From Anammoximicrobium sp032229885 (GTDB lineage: Bacteria > Planctomycetota > Planctomycetia > Pirellulales > Pirellulaceae): a stretch of 17,404 nt of DNA. The notes beneath the pieces were generated by a model. It had not been told where the DNA came from and did no database searches. It worked only from the letters and a program-made list of their open reading frames with translations. Position numbers and translations under genes: made by a program. Below are positions 6,991 to 14,795 of this stretch, one piece after another (the stretch's first letter is position 1; each line of letters opens with the position of its first letter). The DNA lies in assembly GCA_032229885.1 (NCBI GenBank), contig JAVYAJ010000160.1:1-17404 (forward strand), read 5' to 3'.

Positions 6991-7031
6991 AGGTTGTGTT
7001 GTTAGCGATCGCGCCTCCACAACATGTTGTG
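6985..7031. promoter_or_regulatory. Two near-identical palindromes, probable paired operator
   Basis: CACAACAGGTTGTG (6985-6998) and CACAACATGTTGTG (7018-7031) differ by one base. Each is an inverted repeat of CACAAC around two bases, and the second extends to the 16-bp perfect palindrome CCACAACATGTTGTGG (7017-7032). Their centres are 33 bp apart, about three helical turns, so two dimers would bind on nearly the same face. They lie about 210-250 bp before the ApgM-like gene. A palindrome GCGATCGC (7005-7012) lies between them. The binding protein is unknown. Confidence 0.5.
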
Positions 7032-7238
7032 GGTCAAGCCCGATTCTCGGACAGACTCCGAGACCACTGGAGACAACGTCTCCTCCGAAGAGCCGGGACC
7101 GAGGCGAGAAATTTGGCGAGTGTCGCGGTTCTGTTCCCTGGACGATCCATCGTTTTTCGATCAGACTGTAGCGTTTTGGGCGTAGAAATGGGACGAATGT
7201 CTGGGACTTGCCGCATCGCGGCGACGAGGTTCTGACGG

Positions 7239-8444
7239 ATGAAGTACGCAATCATCATCCCCGACGGCTGTGCGGACGAGCCCCAGGAGTCGCTGGGAGG
7301 CCGAACGCCGCTACAGGCGGCGCAGACGCCCGCGATGGACGCAATCGCCGCAGCGGGAGTGGTCGGCCGGGCCAATTTCGTGCCTGCGCAACTGCCGCCG
7401 GGATCCGAAGTTGCCAACATAGGCCTGTTGGGTTACGACCCGAACGTCGTGTTCACGGGGCGGGCGCCGATCGAAGCGGCCGCGCAGGGGATCGTCCTGG
7501 GGCCCGAGGATTGGGCGGTCCGCTGCAATCTGGTCACGATCGAAAACCAGATCATGCGCGACTTTACGGCGGGGCACATTTCGACGTCTGAGGCGGCCGA
7601 GTTGATGGCGACGGCCCAGGTCGAGCTGGCGGGCGATTTGCCCGTGCAGTTTCGGCCCGGCGTCAGCTATCGCAACTTGCTGATCTATCGGGGGAACGAC
7701 CAGCCCGCGCCCTTTGCGAGCGACACACGGACCACGCCGCCGCACGACTTGACGGACAAGTCGGTGCTCGACGAATACCCGCGAGGCAGCGGCAGCGACG
7801 TGTTGAACGACTTGATGAGCCGCAGTGTCGGCGTGTTTGCCGAGCATCGGGTGAATCAGACTCGCCGCCAGCGCGGCCTCTTGCCGGCGACCAACGTTTG
7901 GCTGTGGGGGTTGGGCAAACGGCCCAGCCTGCGGCCATTTCGCGACGTGTACGGCAAGACGGGCAAGATGATCACCGCGGTCGACTTGCTCCGCGGCTTG
8001 GCGGCGCTGATCGGCTGGGACCGGATCGACGCGCCGGGGGCCACGGGCTATCTGGACACGGACTACGCCTCGAAAGGGCGCTGTGCCGTATCCGCTGTTT
8101 CGACCACCGACATCGTCTGCGTGCACATCGAGGCGCCGGACGAGGCGTCGCACGAGGGCGATGCGACCGCGAAGATTCGCGCGATCGAGCAGATCGATCG
8201 AGCCATCGTCGGGCCGCTGTGGCAGGCTCTGCAAACGCAGGGCGACTATCGCATCCTCGTCACGCCTGACCATCCCACGCCGGTCCGGACCAAGACGCAC
8301 AGCCACGGGTTCGTGCCGTTTGCCATGGCCGGCACGGGATTGGATTCGGGCTCGGCGAGGACTTACGACGAAACCGTCGCGGCCGGCTCGTCGCTGGAGT
8401 TTGCCGAAGGCTGGAAATTGATGGAGTTTTTTTTGAACGCCTAG
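7239..8444 (+). CDS. apgM: ApgM-like cofactor-independent phosphoglycerate mutase, or proposed homoserine kinase
   Basis: A 401-residue cytoplasmic metalloenzyme of the alkaline-phosphatase superfamily, archaeal-type iPGM group. Visible metal and catalytic-site motifs are IIPDGCAD (Asp9), PGSEVANIGLLGYDP (candidate nucleophile Ser56), EAPDEASHEGD (Asp301, His305), TPDHPTP (Asp344, His345) and THSHGFVPF (His354/His356). The length is normal. In glycolysis this family interconverts 2- and 3-phosphoglycerate. One bacterial subgroup is proposed instead to be a homoserine kinase, because it is found beside threonine-pathway genes where ThrB is missing. Here aspartate kinase follows 120 bp downstream on the same strand, which favours that second role, but sequence alone does not settle it. 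GAGG lies 9 nt before ATG 7239. Two operator-like palindromes lie upstream, so the pair may be a regulated operon. Confidence 0.93.
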   Translation: MKYAIIIPDGCADEPQESLGGRTPLQAAQTPAMDAIAAAGVVGRANFVPAQLPPGSEVANIGLLGYDPNVVFTGRAPIEAAAQGIVLGPEDWAVRCNLVTIENQIMRDFTAGHISTSEAAELMATAQVELAGDLPVQFRPGVSYRNLLIYRGNDQPAPFASDTRTTPPHDLTDKSVLDEYPRGSGSDVLNDLMSRSVGVFAEHRVNQTRRQRGLLPATNVWLWGLGKRPSLRPFRDVYGKTGKMITAVDLLRGLAALIGWDRIDAPGATGYLDTDYASKGRCAVSAVSTTDIVCVHIEAPDEASHEGDATAKIRAIEQIDRAIVGPLWQALQTQGDYRILVTPDHPTPVRTKTHSHGFVPFAMAGTGLDSGSARTYDETVAAGSSLEFAEGWKLMEFFLNA

Positions 8445-8503
8445 CCTCGCCTCCGGGACGATTGCGACCCGGGCGACGAACTCGGCAGGGGAACGCGTCT
8501 CCG

Positions 8504-8528
8504 GCCAGCCCCGTTTTAGGACGCTGGC
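8504..8528 (+). other. Small hairpin in the apgM-lysC spacer
   Basis: GCCAGC (8504-8509) and GCTGGC (8523-8528) form a 6-bp stem around a 13-nt loop, followed by TCTCTCT. It lies in the 120-bp spacer. It might be a weak attenuator or chance; no leader peptide rich in lysine or threonine is visible. Confidence 0.25.
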
Positions 8529-8564
8529 TCTCTCTACAACCTCTCTTGACGGACCGTAGGAACT

Positions 8565-10343
8565 ATGCCTCTGATCGTGCAGAAATTTGGCGGCAGCAGC
8601 GTGGCGACCCCCGAGAAAATCAAAGCGGCCGCGCGCAAAGCAATCCGAGCTCAACAGCAGGGCAACCAAGTCGTGATGGTCGTCAGCGCCATGGGCGATA
8701 CGACGGACGAACTGCTGGATCTGGCGGACCGGGTATGCGAGCGGCCGCCCGCGCGCGAGATGGACATGCTGTTGTCCACCGGCGAGCAGGTCAGCGTGGC
8801 TTTGATGGCAATGGCCATCCATTCGCTGGGCGCCAAAGCAGTCAGCATGACCGGCGCTCAGATCAACATCAAGACCGACGCCGCGCACACGAACGCACGG
8901 ATCAGGTCGATCTCGACGGATCGCGTGCAACGATGGTTGGACGACGGCAACATCGTCATCGCCGCCGGGTTTCAGGGCATCGACGACGACTTCAACATCA
9001 CCACGCTGGGCCGGGGCGGCAGCGACACGACGGCCGTCGCGCTGGCTGCCGTACTGAACGCCGACTCGTGCGAGATCTATACGGACGTGGACGGCGTCTA
9101 CACGACCGATCCTCGACTGCTGCCCGAAGCTCGCCAAGTCGAGCGGATCAGCTACGACGAAATGCTCGAATTGGCGAGTCTGGGGGCCGGGGTGATGCAC
9201 AACCGGTCGATCGAGTTCGCCAAAAAATTCGGCACTCCGATCCACGTTCGCAGCAGCGTCAGCGACGCTCCCGGCTCGATGATCGTGGCTCAACCCGAGT
9301 TCGCGGATCGCCCGGTGTGTGGCGCGGCGATGATGAGCGACGAGGCGCGCATCTCGGTCCTGGGTGTTCCGGATCGGCCGGGCGTCAGTTTGCAGATTTT
9401 TTCGGCGATCTCGGCCCGCAACATTGGCGTCGACATGATCGTGCAGAACGTAGGGGAAAACGGACTGGCCGACATCTCGTTCACCGTGCCCAAACGCGTG
9501 CTATCGATGGCCGTCGAAGCTGTTCAGCAGGCACTCGAACAACTCGGCGCTGGCTCGCTTTCCCATGACGATGATGTGGCCAAGATCTCGGTGGTCGGTT
9601 TGGGCATGGCCAGGCAGGCCGGCGTGGCCCAGACCATGTTTGCCGCCTTGGCTGCCGACGAGATCAACATCCAGATGATCACCACCAGCGAGATCAAGAT
9701 CTCGGTGCTGGTCGATCGCACCGCGGCGACGAGCGCGCTGCGCTCGGTCCATCGCGCGTTTGATTTGGACAAGCCCTCGTCGGCTGGGCTGGCCCCGCTG
9801 GACGTCGAGCCGGCCGCGGCCAACGCCGCCGAAGTCGCCTCGCGGCTGCGGGGAGCGAGCATGGAGGCGCTGTTCATCGAAGACATCTTGCTGGATCAAA
9901 GCCAAGGGCGGGTGACAATCAGCGGTATCCCGGACGTTCCCGGCATCGCGGCCCAGGTCTTTAAGGAAGTGGCCGCGGTCGGCGTGAACGTGGACATGAT
10001 CGTGCAAAGCCACGGCAGCCACGCCGATCACGCCGATCTCAGCTTTACCGTTCCGCGTGGCCAGGTCGAAAAGGCCGCGGACGTCAGCCGCCGGTTGGTC
10101 CAACAGTTCTCGTGCGAAGGCGTCACGAGTTGCCCCAACATCGCCAAGCTGTCGATCAGAGGCGTGGGGCTGCGCAGCCATACCGGCGCGATGATCCGCC
10201 TGTTTCGTGCGCTGGCCGAGGCCGGCATCAATATCGACATGGTCAGCACCAGCGAAGTTCGAGTGAACGTTGTGGTCGCCGGCCAGGACGGCGAGCGAGC
10301 GCTGGCCAGCCTGCAAGCCGTGTTCGCCGACGCGCTGGGCTGA
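8565..10343 (+). CDS. lysC: Aspartate kinase with duplicated ACT regulatory region
   Basis: Phosphorylates L-aspartate with ATP, the first step toward lysine (or diaminopimelate), threonine and methionine. The amino-acid-kinase domain (about 1-245) shows KFGGSS (7-12), STGE (71-74), GRGGSDTTA (149-157) and DVDGVYTTDPR (174-184). Regulatory ACT repeats follow at about 262-330, 337-402, 447-515 and 524-590, recognisable by paired motifs such as VPDRPGVSLQIFSAI with NIGVDMIVQN, then IPDVPGIAAQVFKEV with GVNVDMIVQS. Each half also holds a second repeat ending in MITTSEIKISV or MVSTSEVRVNV. Usual LysC has about 400-450 residues and two ACT domains; this 592-residue form has a tandem copy of the pair. 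AGGA lies 3 nt before ATG 8565. Feedback inhibition by lysine and/or threonine is expected but which ligand binds where is unknown. Confidence 0.97.
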   Translation: MPLIVQKFGGSSVATPEKIKAAARKAIRAQQQGNQVVMVVSAMGDTTDELLDLADRVCERPPAREMDMLLSTGEQVSVALMAMAIHSLGAKAVSMTGAQINIKTDAAHTNARIRSISTDRVQRWLDDGNIVIAAGFQGIDDDFNITTLGRGGSDTTAVALAAVLNADSCEIYTDVDGVYTTDPRLLPEARQVERISYDEMLELASLGAGVMHNRSIEFAKKFGTPIHVRSSVSDAPGSMIVAQPEFADRPVCGAAMMSDEARISVLGVPDRPGVSLQIFSAISARNIGVDMIVQNVGENGLADISFTVPKRVLSMAVEAVQQALEQLGAGSLSHDDDVAKISVVGLGMARQAGVAQTMFAALAADEINIQMITTSEIKISVLVDRTAATSALRSVHRAFDLDKPSSAGLAPLDVEPAAANAAEVASRLRGASMEALFIEDILLDQSQGRVTISGIPDVPGIAAQVFKEVAAVGVNVDMIVQSHGSHADHADLSFTVPRGQVEKAADVSRRLVQQFSCEGVTSCPNIAKLSIRGVGLRSHTGAMIRLFRALAEAGINIDMVSTSEVRVNVVVAGQDGERALASLQAVFADALG

Positions 10344-10490
10344 CGTGTGGGCAGCACGCAAGGCCAGTCGGGGACAATTGGGCAATGTCCGGTTTCGTCG
10401 AGCTGGAAAACGTTTTGGCGTCCTCGAGATCGCACGTCCGAGTCCCAAAGGTTTTACGCACTTTTTTCCTTATTTTACGGGCATTCCCAG

Positions 10491-10518
10491 TTGCAAAATG
10501 GCCGGTGTTGTTTCTAAT
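10491..10518 (+). promoter_or_regulatory. Putative promoter of the HU-like gene
   Basis: TTGCAA (10491-10496) and TCTAAT (10513-10518) are spaced by 16 bp in an unusually AT-rich part of the 242-bp lysC-HU spacer, about 67 bp before the ATG. The -10 matches 5 of 6 consensus bases and the -35 matches 4 of 6. The T-rich stretch at 10467-10478 before it is not preceded by a stem, so it is not a clear lysC terminator. Confidence 0.4.
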
Positions 10519-10585
10519 CAGCTCGCATTGGTTCGCTGACATAACCAAATTCACCCGTTTTTGCGTTCGAGGAGCTCTCAACGAA

Positions 10586-10912
10586 ATGCCCAATCCAGCC
10601 TCAGACAAACCGCTCAGTAAGATGGAACTGTATGCCAAGATCGCGGCGACGACAGAGCTGAGCAAAAAGCAGGTCGAATCCGTCTTCGATGCGTTCAAAG
10701 ACGAAATCAAACAAGCAATTTCAGCCAGCGGACCAGGAGTCATTCAACTGCCGGGGCTGATTAAGATCGTACGCGTCGTCAAGCCGGCAACGAAGGAACG
10801 GATGGTCAAGCGGCCCGGGTCGAATGAAATGGTTCTGGCCGCGGCCAAGCCCGAGAAGATCGTGCCCAAAGCGCGGATCCTGAAAGCGTTGAAGGATATG
10901 GTTGCCCAGTAG
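10586..10912 (+). CDS. HU-family DNA-binding protein, divergent arm
   Basis: A 108-residue nucleoid-associated protein related to HU/IHF, expected to act as a dimer that bends DNA. The helical dimerisation part is clear: KMELYAKIAATTELSKKQVESVF, here split as KMELYAKIAA (12-21) and TELSKKQVESVF (23-34), then GVIQLPGLIKI (51-61) as the first strands, and PEKIVPKARILKALKDMV near the C-terminus. It is longer than typical 90-residue HU because of a polar N-terminal extension of about 11 residues. The arm (about 62-88, VRVVKPATKERMVKRPGSN...) lacks the usual GRNP-x-TGE sequence. ATG 10586 is preceded by GGAG at 11 nt, a little long. It has its own promoter and a downstream hairpin, so it is likely monocistronic. 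Confidence 0.88.
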   Translation: MPNPASDKPLSKMELYAKIAATTELSKKQVESVFDAFKDEIKQAISASGPGVIQLPGLIKIVRVVKPATKERMVKRPGSNEMVLAAAKPEKIVPKARILKALKDMVAQ

Positions 10913-10932
10913 GCCAATAGGTTCGACGGCTG

Positions 10933-10952
10933 GGCACGTCTGAAAACGTGTC
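10933..10952 (+). terminator. Candidate hairpin terminator after the HU-like gene
   Basis: GGCACGT (10933-10939) pairs with ACGTGTC (10946-10952), one pair being G-T, around loop CTGAAA. It lies 20 nt after the stop. No T-run follows. Confidence 0.4.
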
Positions 10953-11563
10953 GGACCTGGTCACGGAGAATAACGTCGCGAGGGCTTGTTCGCGCACCCG
11001 GAGAGCAGACGGGCGGAAGGTCGACGCCGATTGTTCCTTTGGTCATTCCGGGCCGTGGGCGTTCGAGTGAAACGCCGTAGCGCGGGGCGCCAGCGGCCGA
11101 GGCCCCCAGGGAATGACGTGCGGTAGACAGGCGATTGCGAACGAGCGTTCCGGCGATGGGGATGTATGTCCCGAGAACGCGGCCTCGAACGGCGGGGGTC
11201 GTGTCGCGGGGATCTTGCAGTCCGTGCAACTCGAAATGGCCCTTTGTGGGACGGACTTTGGGCTGCCTTGTCGGCCCGGAACACAACGTTTACCAGGCTG
11301 GCGCCGCGCCCAGCTCTGATTTTCGGTTCGCTCTGCTTCGTCACGGTGCGGGATTTCGACGGCCTGACCGTCTCGGCCACCCCGATATTCGGCTGTGACG
11401 GCACACGTGTTTAACCTGCGGGAAAGCAACGCAATCTGCTCCGTCAGCACCGTCACGACACGAGGGAGATCGAGAGCCGGAGAGATCACGAGCCGGGGAG
11501 GTCACGGCGCAAGGAGATCGCGTCACGGGGATCGGACACGAAGATCACGGAGGAGCCTATCGC
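10953..11563. other. 610-bp intergenic region, no gene recognised
   Basis: Both strands carry overlapping open frames of 60-180 codons, none with a ribosome binding site or a recognisable family; one of them lies antisense to the HU gene. A possible folded element occupies 11042-11117. The last 100 bp (11460-11555) are purine-rich, with recurring GAGATC / GATCACG words, ending in the strong GGAGGAG ribosome binding site of the next gene. Confidence 0.4.
11042..11117. other. Possible three-way-junction structured element
   Basis: GTCATTCC (11042-11049) pairs with GGAATGAC (11110-11117). Inside it, GGCGTT (11058-11063) pairs with AACGCC (11071-11076) across a 7-nt loop, and GGGGC (11084-11088) pairs with GCCCC (11102-11106). 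The three stems are compatible with one another. No promoter or terminator is evident, so an RNA role is speculative. Confidence 0.25.
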
Positions 11564-14500
11564 ATGGCGAGGCACGGAGGGGCGCTGGGACCCTGGTCGG
11601 CAAGGTTGCTGGCGACGGCAACGGCTGGCTTGGTCTGGATCACGGCTGGCGCGCTGCGAGCCTGGGAACCTTCGCCGCCGGACGCGCTGCTGGGCGATGC
11701 GGAGCTGTGTGACGTCTGCTTTCTGGACCCCGACCGCGGTTGGGCGGTGGGCGACCGAGGGGTGATCTGGCACACTCGGGACGGCGGGCGGCACTGGCAA
11801 CTTCAGACTTCGCCGGTCGCCTGTCGTTTGGAATCGGTCTATTTTTTGGATGATCGATTGGGCTGGATCGCGGGCGGCGGGACGCAGCCTTATACGCATC
11901 GCAGCAGCGGCGTATTGTTGCGGACGCGAGACGGCGGGCAGCGCTGGGAAGAGGTTCCCCGCTTGTTGCTGCCGGCGTTGAGCCGGATCCGTTTCTTCGA
12001 CGCGCGCCGCGGCTGGGCGGCCGGCAGTCCTTCAGATCTGTATCCGGCCGGCGTGTTGACGACAACCGACGGCGGGCTCAGCTGGTGTTCGCTCGCCGTT
12101 GCCGCCGCAACGCGTTGGCAGAGCGCGGATTTCTTCGATACGGCGACCGGGGTCGTCGCAGGCGCAGGCGGGGTCGTGGGCCGCGTGGGGCTCGAAGGGC
12201 TGGCGCCGATCCTTCCACCGCGCGCCGAGTTGCGCGCGGTGCATTGTGTTCGCTGCGTACCGTCCGAGCCCGTGTCGGCCGGCTCAGGTCAACTCGAGTC
12301 TGTCTCGGCTCCGTCGCGTTTACAAGTCGCCTGGGCGGTGGGCGACGGCGGTCTAGCCATGCTCACGCTCGATGGCGGACGATCCTGGCGCAGGCCGGCT
12401 GGGCCGTTGCCCGAGGCCATCGACCAGTTTGACTGCCGGGCGCTGGCCTTGCACAACGAAGCCTGTTGGATCGCCGGTTCGCCCGGTTCGTATGTGTTTC
12501 ACACGCCCGATGGCGGCCGCACCTGGGGTTGTTTTTCGACCGGCCAATCGTTGCCGATCCGGGCGTTGACGTTCCTGGACCACGATCGCGGCTGGGCGGT
12601 CGGCGCTCTGGGCACGATTCTGGCCACGCGCGACGGGGGACGGAGCTGGAGGGTCCAACGGCAGGGCAGCGCGCGCGCCGCGCTGCTGGCGATCTTTGCC
12701 AGCGCGGACCGGATTCCGTTGGAGCTGTTCGCGGGCTTGTCTGGGGACGAAGGATACGTCAGCGTCGTCGATGTCGTCACGCGGCCGCATTCCGAAGGCG
12801 CGTCTGTCGGCGCGGCGCCCCTGGCTGCGCGCACGCACGAGGCGGTAGTGGCCGTGGGCGGCTCGCAGGCAGAGATGGCTTGGCAGTTTCCCTTGCAACA
12901 CAGCGGCCTGAGGCGTTCGACCGCGGCGATCGTTGCGGACTGGCAGCGGTTCGGCACGCCAGGCCGCGAGGCATTGGAAACGTACGCGGCTCGGCAAATT
13001 CGCATCTGGCGTCCGGAGGTCGTGATCACGGAATCCGCCAGCCCGCGTGGTGACGATCCGTTGGGGCAGATGGTGAACCAAGCCGTTTTATCAGCCGTCG
13101 AGAAAGCGCGTTCCGAGACGCAGTTTGCCGAACAGATCGGCGCAGCCGGGCTGACGGCGTGGGAGGTCAAGAAAGTATTCGGTTCGCTGGGCGGCGATGT
13201 GGCGGGCAACGTCAACCTGACGACGTCGCAGTTGGCGCCGCGACTGGGCGGCTCGCTGAGCGACCATGCCCGTCGCGGCTGGCAACTGCTGCGGACCCGA
13301 TCTCAGCCGCCGCCGCAGACCTATGGCTTTCGCCTGCTGATCAATCGCGTCGCCGCCGACGTGGGTCAGCGAGATTTCTTCAGCGGCACGCACGTCACCG
13401 CGGGCAGCGAGGGGCGGCGCATGTCGGTCAACCCGCCGCCGAGCGACTTGCGGATGCTCAGTCGCCTGGCGCAACAGCGACGAAACACGCAACAATTGCT
13501 GCGTCACCTGGCCGAAGCGACGTCGGGCGAAGCCGCGTGGCTCGGCCAAGTGGAAAGCCTGATCCGCGGTCTCGAACCGCCCGCCGCCAGCGAGCTGTTG
13601 TTTGAATTGGCGCAAAGCCTGCAGGATGCGGGCCGACCCGACCTGGCGGCGAGCGTGTACGATCTTCTGGTTCGTCAGAACCCGAGCAGCCCACTGTGTG
13701 ACGCCGCCCTGATCTGGCTGGTGCAATATCACGCCAGCAGCGAGGCCGCGTGGGGGGGACAGCGTCATCGCTCGACGCCGCCCGAGGCGACGCTGGCCGT
13801 CGCCAAAGTCGATGCCGAAGCCGATGCGTCCAGCACGTCTGCCACCCGGCCGGTCGAGTTTCCTGCGCCGATCGGCTCGCAGACCGGATCGTCACTAGAT
13901 TCCCCTGCCATGATTGATCATCAGAGGGTGACAGAGCCCGGAAAGCCGCTCCGTGATCAACTCGAACAGCGCGCGCAGCGAGCCGCGTTTTACGGCCAAC
14001 TGGTCCAACATGCGCGCCCGGCTCTGTACAGCGCTCCCGAAGTTCGCTTTCCCCTGACCATCGTCGGACGCCAAGCCGGCGACGGTCGCGAGCTAGACAG
14101 CTATTTTCGCTCGTTGGCCGGCGCCCGCCGCGAGGACGCGTGGCCTGCGTGCGCCAACGCCGAGTTGTGGCTATCTCAATCTGGGCGACCGGCGCCGAAG
14201 GCGGTTCTCGAGTGTCGCCGAACCAGCCAGCGGCCACGTCTGGACGGACGCCTGGACGACGAAGCCTGGCGCGACTGTCTGCCCGCAAACTTGATCGATA
14301 TCGACGCAGACAAGGCTGATTGGCCTGCCGCCGTCATGTTGACCTACGACGAGGAATTCCTATTCGTGGCTGCCAGGTGTTGCAAAGCGCCGGGGGCGCT
14401 CTACCCGTCGGCCGGCCCACGCCGGTCACGAGACCCAGATCTGAATGATCGTGATCGCATCGAGCTGCTGATCGATATGGACCGAGATTATTCGACCTAC

Positions 14501-14782
14501 TACCGCTTGGCCATCGACCATCGCGGCTGGGCGCTCGACGAGTGTGTAGGCGTCGCCGCCTGGGATCCGGATTGGTACATCGCCGCGGCCGAAGACGAAT
14601 CGAGCTGGACGATCGAGGCGGCGATGCCTTGGAGCGAGCTGTGTGCGCAACCGCCTGATGATCGCACGGTCTGGGCTCTCGGGCTGCAGCGAGTCATCCC
14701 CGGCGCCGGTTTCCAGTCCTGGTCCCAGCCCGCCGATCCGGCTGTGACGCCCACCGGGTTCGGGCTGCTGAGATTTCGTTGA
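11564..14782 (+). CDS. Secreted multidomain protein: Ycf48/BNR propeller, PIG-L/LmbE-like domain, CBM9-like C-terminus
   Basis: A 1072-residue exported protein. Residues 1-33 are a signal peptide (hydrophobic LLATATAGLVWITAGAL, cleavage near LRA-W). Residues about 40-366 hold Ycf48/BNR propeller repeats: six copies of DGG-x-x-W (DGGRHW, DGGQRW, DGGLSW, DGGRSW, DGGRTW, DGGRSW), most preceded by GWAVG-like turns, plus one degenerate blade. Residues about 370-540 resemble the PIG-L/LmbE deacetylase fold (RQIRIWRPEVVITESASPRG at 477-496, then VNQAVLSAVEKA and GLTAWEVKKVFGS). However, the metal-binding HPDDE is replaced by ASADRIP (379-385) and HPDH by DDPLG, so it is probably inactive. A helical, TPR-like part lies near 665-730, then a low-complexity linker. 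Residues about 882-1072 (RPRLDGRLDDEAW onward) resemble a CBM9-like beta sandwich. GGAGGAG lies 8 nt before ATG. Probably a binding or scaffold protein; function unknown. Confidence 0.88.
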   Translation: MARHGGALGPWSARLLATATAGLVWITAGALRAWEPSPPDALLGDAELCDVCFLDPDRGWAVGDRGVIWHTRDGGRHWQLQTSPVACRLESVYFLDDRLGWIAGGGTQPYTHRSSGVLLRTRDGGQRWEEVPRLLLPALSRIRFFDARRGWAAGSPSDLYPAGVLTTTDGGLSWCSLAVAAATRWQSADFFDTATGVVAGAGGVVGRVGLEGLAPILPPRAELRAVHCVRCVPSEPVSAGSGQLESVSAPSRLQVAWAVGDGGLAMLTLDGGRSWRRPAGPLPEAIDQFDCRALALHNEACWIAGSPGSYVFHTPDGGRTWGCFSTGQSLPIRALTFLDHDRGWAVGALGTILATRDGGRSWRVQRQGSARAALLAIFASADRIPLELFAGLSGDEGYVSVVDVVTRPHSEGASVGAAPLAARTHEAVVAVGGSQAEMAWQFPLQHSGLRRSTAAIVADWQRFGTPGREALETYAARQIRIWRPEVVITESASPRGDDPLGQMVNQAVLSAVEKARSETQFAEQIGAAGLTAWEVKKVFGSLGGDVAGNVNLTTSQLAPRLGGSLSDHARRGWQLLRTRSQPPPQTYGFRLLINRVAADVGQRDFFSGTHVTAGSEGRRMSVNPPPSDLRMLSRLAQQRRNTQQLLRHLAEATSGEAAWLGQVESLIRGLEPPAASELLFELAQSLQDAGRPDLAASVYDLLVRQNPSSPLCDAALIWLVQYHASSEAAWGGQRHRSTPPEATLAVAKVDAEADASSTSATRPVEFPAPIGSQTGSSLDSPAMIDHQRVTEPGKPLRDQLEQRAQRAAFYGQLVQHARPALYSAPEVRFPLTIVGRQAGDGRELDSYFRSLAGARREDAWPACANAELWLSQSGRPAPKAVLECRRTSQRPRLDGRLDDEAWRDCLPANLIDIDADKADWPAAVMLTYDEEFLFVAARCCKAPGALYPSAGPRRSRDPDLNDRDRIELLIDMDRDYSTYYRLAIDHRGWALDECVGVAAWDPDWYIAAAEDESSWTIEAAMPWSELCAQPPDDRTVWALGLQRVIPGAGFQSWSQPADPAVTPTGFGLLRFR

Positions 14783-14795
14783 GCCCCCGTTCTGA

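Noticed and set aside
7140..7157. Terminator ACGAT-CC-ATCGT followed by TTTT
   Set aside because: The loop would be only 2 nt, or the stem only 3 bp with a 6-nt loop, and it lies upstream of a gene with no gene before it to terminate.
6480..7235. 251-codon plus-strand frame overlapping the permease 3' end and the following gap
   Set aside because: Starts inside the permease in another frame and reads Arg/Pro-rich sequence through hairpins and palindromes; no ribosome binding site.
7311..9293. 660-codon minus-strand open frame
   Set aside because: It lies antisense to the well-supported ApgM-like and lysC genes, is Arg/His/Gly-rich, matches no family and has no ribosome binding site; it is a GC-rich shadow.
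10744..11286. 180-codon minus-strand frame spanning the HU 3' end and the gap
   Set aside because: Half of it is antisense to the HU gene, there is no ribosome binding site, and the translation resembles no protein I know. The part over 11100-11286 remains unexplained.
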